DNA of 64,000 nt from an uncultured Clostridia bacterium (lineage in GTDB: Bacteria; Bacillota; Clostridia; Oscillospirales; Acutalibacteraceae), in the NCBI GenBank assembly GCA_904420015.1, contig CAJFTS010000044.1:1-64000 (forward strand), given 5' to 3'. Position 1 is the first letter of the stretch. Every line of letters begins with the position of its first letter. The notes beneath the pieces were generated by a model, which was not told the origin of the DNA, did no database searches, and saw only the letters and a program-made list of their open reading frames with translations. The position numbers and the translations under genes are program-made. Shown here piece by piece: positions 15,997 to 24,600 of this stretch.

Positions 15997-16727
15997 TCTT
16001 TCCGCTCCTTTTCGCCGCCCGCCTCGGCAATCGCCTCCCCGAGAGAAAGGGTTCCCTGGTAAAGGGATTTGCCGCAGATGGCGCCGTACAGCCCCAGCTC
16101 TCTGAGCGCCTTGATATCGCCCAGATTGGTTACGCCGCCGCTGGCAATGATATCGCAGGAAACCGCCTCATGGATGGCGGCCAGCTGTTCGAGATTGGGC
16201 CCCGACAGGGTCCCGTCCTTGGAAATATCGGTAAAAATCAGACAGGAAACGCCGGCCGCCTCCATCTGTCTGGCTAGGTCCAAATAGTGCACGTCGCAGG
16301 TGGAAAGCCAGCCTTCCGCCGCCACCATCTCATTTTTTGCATCGATGCCTACGGCAACCCGCTCGCCGTATTCCTTCACCGCTTCCTTGACGAAGGCCGG
16401 GTTCTTGACGGCCGCGGAACCTAAAATAACGCGGGAAATCCCGTGCTCGAGATAATAGGCCACCGTCTGCATATCCCGGATGCCGCCCCCCAATTCCAGC
16501 TTTAATCCGCTTTCCTTGGCGACGGTGACGAAAATCTCCCGGTTTTGAGGGCTGCCGTTCTTTGCCCCGTCCAGGTCTACCATATGAAGCCAGGAGGCGC
16601 CCGCCTCCCGGAAGGTCCGGGCGGTTTCCAACGGGTCCTCCGCCACCTTTTGGGCGGTGGCGAAATCACCCTTATATAGCCGTACACAGGTCCGGTTGTG
16701 AATATCAATCGCCGGAAAAATCAGCAT
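15993..16727 (-). CDS. hisA: ProFAR isomerase
   Basis: The 244-residue TIM barrel has the HisA hallmarks: catalytic Asp in FPAIDIHN near residue 8, LGGGIRD phosphate loop, the second catalytic Asp in [10 protein letters not shown] and the C-terminal ASGGV phosphate loop. It isomerises ProFAR to PRFAR in the fourth histidine step. It sits between hisB (15 nt upstream) and hisI (4-nt overlap). Because HisF is a paralogue of HisA, the identification matters: the NTFVT/IDIHNR pattern and [13 protein letters not shown] segment favour HisA, not HisF. Confidence 0.94.
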   Translation of the reverse strand: MLIFPAIDIHNRTCVRLYKGDFATAQKVAEDPLETARTFREAGASWLHMVDLDGAKNGSPQNREIFVTVAKESGLKLELGGGIRDMQTVAYYLEHGISRVILGSAAVKNPAFVKEAVKEYGERVAVGIDAKNEMVAAEGWLSTCDVHYLDLARQMEAAGVSCLIFTDISKDGTLSGPNLEQLAAIHEAVSCDIIASGGVTNLGDIKALRELGLYGAICGKSLYQGTLSLGEAIAEAGGEKERKE

Positions 16728-16742
16728 GCTTCCGCCTCCTTC

Positions 16743-17324
16743 TTAATCAAGCGCGCCCTTGGTGGACAGAACGGTGGTTCCATCCGTTACCGCCACAGCC
16801 GCTTTCAGCGCGTGGGCGACCGCCTTAAACACCGCCTCAATCATATGATGGGAATTCTCGCCGTAGAGCACGCGGACGTGCAGGGTAAGGCCGGCGGCAA
16901 AGGCAAAGGCACGGAAAAATTCCTTGCACATGCAGGCGTCGAATCCGCCCACCCGTTCTTGCGGGAAGCTGCCGTCAAACACCAGGAAGGGCCGGCCGCT
17001 GACATCTACCGATGCAAAAGAAAGGGACTCGTCCATAGGGACAAAGAAGCTTCCATACCGGGCGATCCCCGACTTATCCCCCAGGGCTTTGGCAAAAGCC
17101 TGGCCCAGCACAATGCCGGTATCCTCCACCGTATGATGGCAGTCCACCTCCAAATCGCCCACCGTGTTGACCGTCAGGCCAAACCCGCCATGGGTGGCCA
17201 GGGCGGTGAGCATATGGTCAAAGAAGCCGATCCCGGTAAAAATAGAAACCGTTCCCCCGTCGAGCTGGACGCAAACGGAAATCTGGGTTTCTTTTGTTTT
17301 TCGCTCCGCCTGTGCGCTTCTCAT
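16743..17324 (-). CDS. hisB: Imidazoleglycerol-phosphate dehydratase (monofunctional)
   Basis: The 193-residue protein contains both metal-binding repeats, HHTVEDTG and SHHMIEAVFK, plus the FDHML segment, which together form the di-manganese site that dehydrates IGP to imidazole acetol phosphate. The C-terminus (LSTKG.L) is typical. There is no fused phosphatase domain, so a separate histidinol-phosphatase is required and is not in this window. Its ATG overlaps the hisC stop by 4 nt. Confidence 0.96.
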   Translation of the reverse strand: MRSAQAERKTKETQISVCVQLDGGTVSIFTGIGFFDHMLTALATHGGFGLTVNTVGDLEVDCHHTVEDTGIVLGQAFAKALGDKSGIARYGSFFVPMDESLSFASVDVSGRPFLVFDGSFPQERVGGFDACMCKEFFRAFAFAAGLTLHVRVLYGENSHHMIEAVFKAVAHALKAAVAVTDGTTVLSTKGALD

Positions 17325-18388
17325 TCTCCCTTCTCCCCTTCCTTCAGGCTGTCCTTCAGCGCTGCAAGCACCGCTTCGTTCTCCGCCTTGCTTCCTGCGG
17401 AGATCCGAAGGCAGCCGTTGAGCTCGCGCACGGCGATCCCCTTTTCCCCCAAGGCTTTCATCAGCCGAAGGGAGGAAGGCGTTTTGACAAGGACAAAGTT
17501 CGTGCAGGTAGGGTAAACCCTGGCGTCCTTTTCCCCTGCAAACAGCGCAGAAAGCGCACCATACAGCCGATCGCGGGATTCAAGAATCCGGTTTGTACAG
17601 GTGCGGACATAGTCCGGATATTTCAGTACCGCCGCCACAATTTCCTGGGTCAGGGAATTGACGTTATAGGGGGATTTCACCGCACGCAGCGCAGTGGTGA
17701 TCTTTGGATAGGCCGCCGCGAACCCCAGCCGCAGAGACGCCATCCCCAACGCCTTTGAGCAGGTACGCAGGATGATGAGGTTGTCGTAGTCGTCTACCTC
17801 TCCCAGCAGAGACTGGTCCCAGAAATCCATATACGCTTCGTCCAAGACCACCAGCGCCTTTACCGAGCGGATCAGCCGTCTGACCTGTTCTCGTTTGAGC
17901 CCCTGTCCCGTCGGGTTACAGGGGTTTGAGAAAAAGACGGCCCGCACCCCTTCCTCATCTGCCCGACGGATCACCTCGTCGATGTCGATGAGCAGGTCAT
18001 CCCCCTTGGGCAGAACCACCACCGGGTTTTCGCAGATGCGGCTGTAAAAGCCGTACATGGAAAAGTCAGGCGCGATCACCATCACCTTTTCCCCTTTTCC
18101 CAAAAGCGCCGATACAATGAGCATAATCAGCTCGTCTGAACCATTGCCCGCCGTTAGCAGGTCCGGATCGATCCCATAGAAAGCAGCGAAGCGTTCCCGC
18201 ACCGTTTTGGCGCTTACATCCGGATAACGATTGAAGGCAAAGGTGCTGATGATCTCATAAAGCTCCATGCGAAGCCAATCTGGAAAATTAAAATAGGATT
18301 CGTTCGCGTCCAGCCGGACGGAAAAGGTTCCGGCAACCGGCTCGTAAGGCGTGAGCCCTGCGAGCTTTTCATGCAAGGAATAGGACAA
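17321..18388 (-). CDS. hisC: Histidinol-phosphate aminotransferase
   Basis: The 355-residue fold-type I aminotransferase has the PLP lysine in RTCSKALGMASLRLGF, the Asn/Asp/Tyr PLP contacts (NPCNPTG, LDEAYMDF) and the C-terminal RIS substrate arginine. It transaminates imidazole acetol phosphate with glutamate. The start appears to be TTG at 18388, with GGCGGTG about 8 nt upstream; no ATG lies nearby. Located 27 nt after hisD and overlapping hisB by 4 nt. Confidence 0.94.
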   Translation of the reverse strand: MSYSLHEKLAGLTPYEPVAGTFSVRLDANESYFNFPDWLRMELYEIISTFAFNRYPDVSAKTVRERFAAFYGIDPDLLTAGNGSDELIMLIVSALLGKGEKVMVIAPDFSMYGFYSRICENPVVVLPKGDDLLIDIDEVIRRADEEGVRAVFFSNPCNPTGQGLKREQVRRLIRSVKALVVLDEAYMDFWDQSLLGEVDDYDNLIILRTCSKALGMASLRLGFAAAYPKITTALRAVKSPYNVNSLTQEIVAAVLKYPDYVRTCTNRILESRDRLYGALSALFAGEKDARVYPTCTNFVLVKTPSSLRLMKALGEKGIAVRELNGCLRISAGSKAENEAVLAALKDSLKEGEKGE

Positions 18389-18415
18389 ACGGACGCACCG
18401 CCTTTCCGTTCAAAT

Positions 18416-19699
18416 TTAGAACCGCACCTCAATGGAATTGGCGTGTGCGGTCAGCCCTTCGGCCCGTGCGATGGAAACAATGTTGTCCTTCGCATCCCGA
18501 AGCGCTTTTTCGGTATAGTAAATAAAGCTGGATTTCTTCACAAAGCTGTCCACCGACAAGGGGGAGAAGAACCGCGCCGTGCCGGAGGTGGGCAGCACAT
18601 GGTTGGGGCCCGCATAATAGTCGCCGAGGGGCTCAGGGCTGTAATTGCCGAGAAAAACCGAGCCCGCATTATCCAGCCGCCCAATGTATTCCATCGGATT
18701 CTCTACACAGAATTCCAGATGCTCAGGGGCCAGGTCGTTTGCAAACTCCACAGCCTCATCCAGATCCCGGCAGACGAGGATCGCCCCGTAATCGGTCAGG
18801 GATTTCTCGATCATTTCCCGCCGCGACAGATTCTTGATCTGCCGTTGAATTTCCTTTTGTGTTTCTTCCGCCACCCGCTTGGAGGTGGTCAGCAGAATGG
18901 CCGAAGCCATCACGTCATGCTCCGCTTGGCTCATCAGGTCGGCCGCCACAAATTTGGGATCGGCGGAATCGTCCGCCACCACCAAAATTTCGCTGGGGCC
19001 GGCCACCATATCGATGTCCACCACCCCGTACAAAAGGCGCTTGGCGGTAGCGACAAAGATGTTGCCCGGGCCGACGATTTTATCCACCTTCGGAATCTTT
19101 TGAGTCCCATAGGCCAGCGCCGCAACCGCCTGGGCGCCGCCCACCAGAAACACCCGGTCCACCCCCGCAATGGCCGCGGCGGCCAGGATGTCGGGATTGG
19201 GACGGCCGTCCTTGCCGGGCGGGGTGACCATGATGATTTCCTCCACGCCGGCAATGCGGGCGGGAATGGCGTTCATCAGCACCGAGGAGGGATAGGCCGC
19301 CGTCCCTCCCGGCACATAGATCCCAACCCTGGAAAGGCCGCGGATACGCTGGCCCAGGATAACGCCGTCCGGCTTGGTATCCAGCCAGCTTTGCTGCTTT
19401 TGGCGGGCGTGAAAATCTTCGATATTCTCCGCCGCCCGGTAGAGGGCCTCCACAAATTCCCCGTCGCATTCGCCTACCGCATCCTCCAACACCGAATGAG
19501 GGATTTCCAGATGTTCGGGTGCCTGTCCGTCAAATTTGACGGTATATTCCTTCACGGCCTCGTCGCCGCGTTCTTTGACCTGCTTGAGGATCTCGGTGAC
19601 GATCGCCACAATCTCAGCGTCCGTCTCCCGGCTGCGGGCCTTCAGGTCGTCGATAAGTTGCTGTTCCACAACGCCGTCGGCCATAGTAATGTTCAGCAT
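18416..19699 (-). CDS. hisD: Histidinol dehydrogenase
   Basis: The ATG at 19699 follows the hisG stop by 5 nt with GGACGGTG upstream; a longer TTG start would overlap hisG. The 427-residue zinc enzyme oxidises histidinol to histidine in two NAD-dependent steps. Family segments visible are the GG.A.YPSSVLM stretch, GPGN.FV, AGPSE.L and SQAEHD, the catalytic EHLE region and the C-terminal HANS. It is complete and typical in length. Confidence 0.96.
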   Translation of the reverse strand: MLNITMADGVVEQQLIDDLKARSRETDAEIVAIVTEILKQVKERGDEAVKEYTVKFDGQAPEHLEIPHSVLEDAVGECDGEFVEALYRAAENIEDFHARQKQQSWLDTKPDGVILGQRIRGLSRVGIYVPGGTAAYPSSVLMNAIPARIAGVEEIIMVTPPGKDGRPNPDILAAAAIAGVDRVFLVGGAQAVAALAYGTQKIPKVDKIVGPGNIFVATAKRLLYGVVDIDMVAGPSEILVVADDSADPKFVAADLMSQAEHDVMASAILLTTSKRVAEETQKEIQRQIKNLSRREMIEKSLTDYGAILVCRDLDEAVEFANDLAPEHLEFCVENPMEYIGRLDNAGSVFLGNYSPEPLGDYYAGPNHVLPTSGTARFFSPLSVDSFVKKSSFIYYTEKALRDAKDNIVSIARAEGLTAHANSIEVRF

Positions 19700-19704
19700 T
19701 TGTT

Positions 19705-20346
19705 TCACCGTCCTTCTTTCCAAAGCGCCTCTTCCATCCGGGAAAGAAGCGATTCAATTTCTTCCTTGCGCAGCTTCATGCTGGCGGTATTGACGATCAA
19801 ACGGGCGGAAATGGGGGTAATCTCCTCAATAACCGCAAGCCCGTTTTCCTTTAGGGTAGAGCCGGTCTCCACAATGTCCACAATGGCGTCCGACAGCCCC
19901 AGAAGCGGGGCCAGCTCCACCGAGCCTTCAATTTTAATAATGTTGACGTCCATCCCCTTGCTTTCAAAGAAAGCGCGGGCCACATTCGGGTACTTGGTCG
20001 CGATGGTTTTCTCCCGATAGCCGCAATAAAAATCCTTGTCCTTCGGGCCCGCCAGGGCGAACCGGCACCGGCCGAACCCCAGGTCCATCACCTCGTAAAA
20101 GCTGCCCGGGTATTCGAGAATGGTATCCCGGCCGACGACCCCTAAATCGCACACGCCGTGCTCCACATAGGTAATCACGTCCGCCGCTTTACACAAGACG
20201 GCTTCCAGATCCCCGTCTCCCACCGGCAGGATCAGCCGGCGGCCTTTGTTGTGCAGGGCCTCGCAGTCTTTCCCCATCTGTTCGAAAAGCCCAACCGTGT
20301 CCTTTTCCAGCCGTCCTTTGGTCAGAGCGATACGAAGCGGTCTCAT
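19705..20346 (-). CDS. hisG: ATP phosphoribosyltransferase, short catalytic form
   Basis: The 213-residue protein is the short HisG type, lacking the C-terminal ACT-like regulatory domain, and so depends on HisZ for activity and feedback by histidine. Family features include the N-terminal RIALTKGRLEKD stretch, DLGVVGRDT and the PRPP loop region EGSVELAPLLGLSDAIVDIVETG (read in pieces). It catalyses the committed step, ATP plus PRPP to phosphoribosyl-ATP. It overlaps the hisZ stop by 4 nt, consistent with stoichiometric synthesis of the HisG-HisZ octamer. Confidence 0.95.
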   Translation of the reverse strand: MRPLRIALTKGRLEKDTVGLFEQMGKDCEALHNKGRRLILPVGDGDLEAVLCKAADVITYVEHGVCDLGVVGRDTILEYPGSFYEVMDLGFGRCRFALAGPKDKDFYCGYREKTIATKYPNVARAFFESKGMDVNIIKIEGSVELAPLLGLSDAIVDIVETGSTLKENGLAVIEEITPISARLIVNTASMKLRKEEIESLLSRMEEALWKEGR

Positions 20347-21554
20347 TTTCCTTCCCCCTCTCCGGTCATCATGGTGCGGATGTCTCCCGCCACCACGTCT
20401 ACCCGGTGGATGCCGTGAGCCTTTGCATAAGCGAGAGTATCGGCAAGGGTAGAAAAGATGCTGTTTTCACAGGAAACCCCCTGTTCCATGAGAGCCCGCA
20501 TGTGGCAAAGAGCCTCCATTTCAAAGCCGGCTTCCCCAAAAACCATCACCTGAGCGGCCGCAGGAGGGGTAACCTCCCCCCGTTCGAGCATCGCCCGCAC
20601 CAAAGAATCCACATTCACGCCGAAGCCGGTTGCCGGCTGCGAGACACCGAATTCCTGAAGCAGCCCGTCATACCGGCCGCCGGAAAGGACCGTATCCCCA
20701 TATCCGCGCATATAGCCGCGGAAGATCACCCCGGTATAATAATTATTCTGATGCACAAGCCCCAGGTCGATACGGATTTTTCCGTTGAGCCCCAGCTTGC
20801 ACAAATCCCGATAAACCTCTTTTAGATAGGTAAGCGGTGCTTCCACTTCCTTCCCGCAGAGCCGCGCCGCCTTCTCGAACACCTCTTCCCCGCCGAAAAG
20901 CCTTGGCAGCGCCCGGATGGCCCGCACTGCGGGAGAATCCTCCATCTCATCGAGAAGGTCGTTTAAAGCCGCATAGTTCTTCGCTTCAATCAGGCTTCGC
21001 ACCTGCTCCACCCCGTCCTCGTCCACCGGCAGGCCGGAGGCGAGCCCTTTGAAGAACCCGGCGTGGCCCAGCTCTACAATATACTCCGGCGCGCCGCAGG
21101 CTTCCAGCGCATCGATGGCGGTGACGATCACCTCCAGGTCCGCCCGGCGGCCGGATGCGCCGATGAGCTCGATCCCCGCCTGGGAAAACTGGTCGTTGCG
21201 CCCCTTCAAGCTGGGGTTGACCCGGTAAACGTTTTGCTGATAAAACAAGCGCAGCGGAGGGGTTTCATCCTTCAGCCGGGTGGCCGCCAGACGGGCGATG
21301 GGCATGGTGCAGTCAGGCCGCAGCACCATCAGCCGCCCTTTTCGGTCCGAGAGCTTATACATCCATTCCAGTGGCATGGATACCGAATCGCAGTCAAAGA
21401 CATCGGAAAATTCCAGGCTTGGGGTTTCCACCTCGTTGTATCCCCGCTCTTCAAAGAGCTTTGTCAGCAGGCTACCCACACGGCGGTGGGCCTTGCACTC
21501 CTCAAACAGCAGATCCCGGGTACCCTCCGGAGTGATTTTGGCATAATTGCGCAT
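20343..21554 (-). CDS. hisZ: ATP phosphoribosyltransferase regulatory subunit
   Basis: The ATG at 21554 is chosen for its GGGAGAG 6 nt upstream, over upstream in-frame GTG and ATG codons. The 403-residue protein is a paralogue of histidyl-tRNA synthetase: class II motif 1 region TPEGTRDLLFEE, motif 2 (RLFYQQNVYR) and motif 3 (GGRYDGLL) are recognisable, but aminoacylation residues and the anticodon domain are degenerate or missing. HisZ binds histidine and regulates short HisG. It opens the his operon, directly behind a promoter. Confidence 0.95.
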   Translation of the reverse strand: MRNYAKITPEGTRDLLFEECKAHRRVGSLLTKLFEERGYNEVETPSLEFSDVFDCDSVSMPLEWMYKLSDRKGRLMVLRPDCTMPIARLAATRLKDETPPLRLFYQQNVYRVNPSLKGRNDQFSQAGIELIGASGRRADLEVIVTAIDALEACGAPEYIVELGHAGFFKGLASGLPVDEDGVEQVRSLIEAKNYAALNDLLDEMEDSPAVRAIRALPRLFGGEEVFEKAARLCGKEVEAPLTYLKEVYRDLCKLGLNGKIRIDLGLVHQNNYYTGVIFRGYMRGYGDTVLSGGRYDGLLQEFGVSQPATGFGVNVDSLVRAMLERGEVTPPAAAQVMVFGEAGFEMEALCHMRALMEQGVSCENSIFSTLADTLAYAKAHGIHRVDVVAGDIRTMMTGEGEGK

Positions 21555-21573
21555 GTGGTTCTCTCCCATCACT

Positions 21574-21586
21574 TTAGCGTGCTAAT
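21574..21586. promoter_or_regulatory. Possible operator at the his transcription start
   Basis: The palindrome TTAGC-AC-GCTAA lies immediately 3' of the his -10 box, where a bound repressor would block initiation. It may be the site of a histidine-responsive TrpR/YerC-like repressor; no regulator gene is present in the window. Confidence 0.35.
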
Positions 21587-21615
21587 ATGATAGCATAGTA
21601 GCAAAACACTGTCAA
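21587..21615 (-). promoter_or_regulatory. hisZ: Promoter of the his operon
   Basis: A perfect TTGACA (21610-21615) and TATCAT (21587-21592) with 17-nt spacing lie between polC and hisZ. No terminator is evident between polC and this promoter, so read-through from the polC operon is possible. Confidence 0.8.
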
Positions 21616-21626
21616 GAACTTTTCCA

Positions 21627-24600
21627 TCAAAACAGCGTCATTTGGCTGGTAGCGGGCAGGCCGTCGAGCACGTGCAGCGCCGCCAGCGATTCGATGACCG
21701 ATTTTGACACGCCCGCACGGTTTTGCAGGTCGTCCACCGAAATGTATTTCCCTCCGGTTTCCTTGGCGGCCGCCAGCGCCTCCGCCGCCGAACCGCCGAT
21801 GCCCTTGACCGCGCCGAAGGGAAGCCGGATTTTCCCATCCTCAATGAGATAGCGGTGGGAATCGGATTTGTAAAGGTCGACCTGCAGGAAGGTGATCCCG
21901 CGGGCCAGCATTTCCATAATAATCTGCAAGTTGGAGAAAAGGTCCTGGTCCTTGGCGGTGGCCTCCTTGCCCTTCGCCTTGATGGCGTCCATCCGGCGGC
22001 GGACCATGGCCGGGCCGCTGACGGCAGCCTCCGCGTCGAAGTCCCCGCCCCGCACGGTAAAATAAGCCGCATAATAGGCCACCGGCTTATGCACCTTATA
22101 CCAGCCCAAACGCAGCGCTGCAATGACATAGGCCGCCGCATGGGCCTTCGGGAACATGTACTTGATTTTCATACACGAGTCGATGTACCATTGGGGGACA
22201 TTGTGCTCCCGCATAGCGGTGAAATGCTCCTCGGTGAGAAGCTTGGTTGCCTTTCCCTTACGGGTAATCTCCATGATCTTAAAGGCCATGCTTGGGTCGA
22301 GGCCCTTGTGCATCAAATAGGTCATGATGCTGTCGCGGGTACCGATGACCTCGGAAATGGTACAGGTTCCGTTTTTAATCAGCTCCTGGGCATTGCCCAG
22401 CCATACGTCGGTACCATGGGACAGGCCGGAAATCTGCAAAAGGTCCGCAAAGCTCTTCGGCTGGGAATCGATGAGCATCTGCCGCACAAAGCTGGTCCCC
22501 ATCTCCGGCAAGGATAGGGTTCCGGTTTCACAGTCGATCTCCTCCGCTGTCACCCCCAAAGGCTCCGGAGAAGTAAAGAGCTTAATAACCTCCTCGTCGC
22601 TGGTGGAGACCTCCATAACCGGGATTCCGGTAAACTCCTCCAAATATTTATAGATGGTCGGAACATCGTGCCCGAGAATGTCCAGCTTCAAGATGGTATC
22701 GTGGATGGCATGGAAGTCGAAGTGGGTGGTGACAATGTCCGAATCCGCCGCATCCGCCGGGTGCTGGACGGGGGTAAAGTCCTCCACCACCTTGTTGCGC
22801 GGCACGACCACCATCCCGCCGGGATGCTGGCCGGTGGTCCGCTTTACACCGGTACAGCCGTTTGTCAGCCTTGCGATCTCCGCCTTGTGCACCGTCATTT
22901 CCCGTTCGTCCAGGTATTTGCGCACATAGCCGAAGGCCGTCTTTTCCGCCACGGTAGAGATGGTACCGGCCTTAAACACATTCTCGCTGCCGAACAGCTC
23001 TTCGGTGTATTTATGGGCATAGGGCTGATACTCACCCGAGAAGTTCAGGTCGATATCCGGGGACTTGTCCCCTTTAAAGCCGAGGAAGGTCTCAAAGGGG
23101 ATTTCATGACCATCCCGGTTGTATGCGGTGCCGCATTTCGGGCAGTTTTTGGGCGGCAGGTCAAATCCTGAGCCGATGGAGCCGTCGGTAATAAACTCGC
23201 TGTGCTTGCATTTCGGGCAGACATAGTGGGGAGACAGGGGATTTACCTCTGAAATGCCCGCCATGGTGGCGGCAAAGGAGGAACCCACCGAACCGCGGGA
23301 GCCGACCAAATAGCCGTGGGCCTCCGAGTCGGCCACCAGCTTTTGGGCGGTGATGTACATAACCGAAAACCCGTGCTTGATGATGGAGTCGAGCTCGCGC
23401 TTGAGGCGGTCCTCCACCAGCTTCGGCAGCGGGTCGCCGTAGACCTCCTTGGCCTTAGCCCAGCAGATGCGCTGCAGCTCCTCGTCCGACCCTTCGATGG
23501 ACGGCGGGAAGGTTCCCTCCGGGATGGGGCGCATGGGCTCGCACAGATCCGCGATTTTGTTGGTGTTTTCCACCACCACCTCATAGGCTTTCTTTTCTCC
23601 GAGATAGGAAAATTCCCGGAGCATCTCGTCGGTGGTGCGGAAATAGAGCGGCGGCTGATAGTCCGCGTCCGGGAACCCTTGGCCTGCCATCAAGATCCGG
23701 CGGAATACTTCGTCCTCCTTGTTTTGAAAATGCACGTCGCAGGTGGCCACCACCGGGATGTGCAGCTTTTCGCCTAAGGAGACGATGGTTCGGTTATGTT
23801 TTCTCAGCTCCTCCTCGTCCGCCGCCTTGCCGGTGCGGATCATAAACTCGTTGTTGGCGATGGGCTGTATCTCCAGATAATCGTAGAACCTTGCGATGTC
23901 GCAAAGCTCCCCCCACTGCCGTCCCAGGCTCACCGCCTCATAAAGCTCGCCCGCCTCGCAGGCGCTGCCGATGATAAGCCCTTCCCGGTAGCGGGTCAGC
24001 TCGCTTCTGGGAATGCGGGGCTTTTTATAGTAATATTTGAGGTTTGACAGGGAAATCAGCTTATAGAGGTTTTTGAGCCCTACATAGTTCTTCGCCAGGA
24101 TAATCATGTGATAGGGCCGCAGCTTTTTAATATCCCCGCCCGCCAAAGCGGAATTGATCTGGCCCACCGTATGAACGCGGGACTCCTGCTTCATCATCTC
24201 AAGCAGCTTTTGGAAAATGGCGGCGAGCATGGCCGCGTCGTCGCAGGCGCGGTGGTGGTTGAATTTCCCCAGCTTCAAGTGATCGGCCACCGTGTTGAGC
24301 TTGTGGTTACGCAGGTTGGGCAACAGCTTGCGGCAGATGGGAACCGTGTCGATGGAGGTGCTGGTATAAGCAAGCTTACACCGCTTGGCCGCCGCTTTGA
24401 CAAAGGAAGTATCGAAAGGCGCGTTGTGGGCCACCAAGGGCGCCTCGCCGCAAAAATCGAGAAACGCCTTGAGTGCTTCCTCTTCCAGCGGCGCATCCTT
24501 GACCATATCGTTGGTGATGCCGGTAAGCTCGGTAATCTTTTGCGGTATGGGCATCTGCGGGTTGACAAAGGTGTTAAACTCCGCCACCCTTTCCCCATTC

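Noticed and set aside
18371..20020. 549-codon plus-strand frame opposite hisC/hisD/hisG
   Set aside because: It spans three well-identified his genes in antisense and has a His/Gly/Gln-rich composition typical of shadow frames in GC-rich genes.
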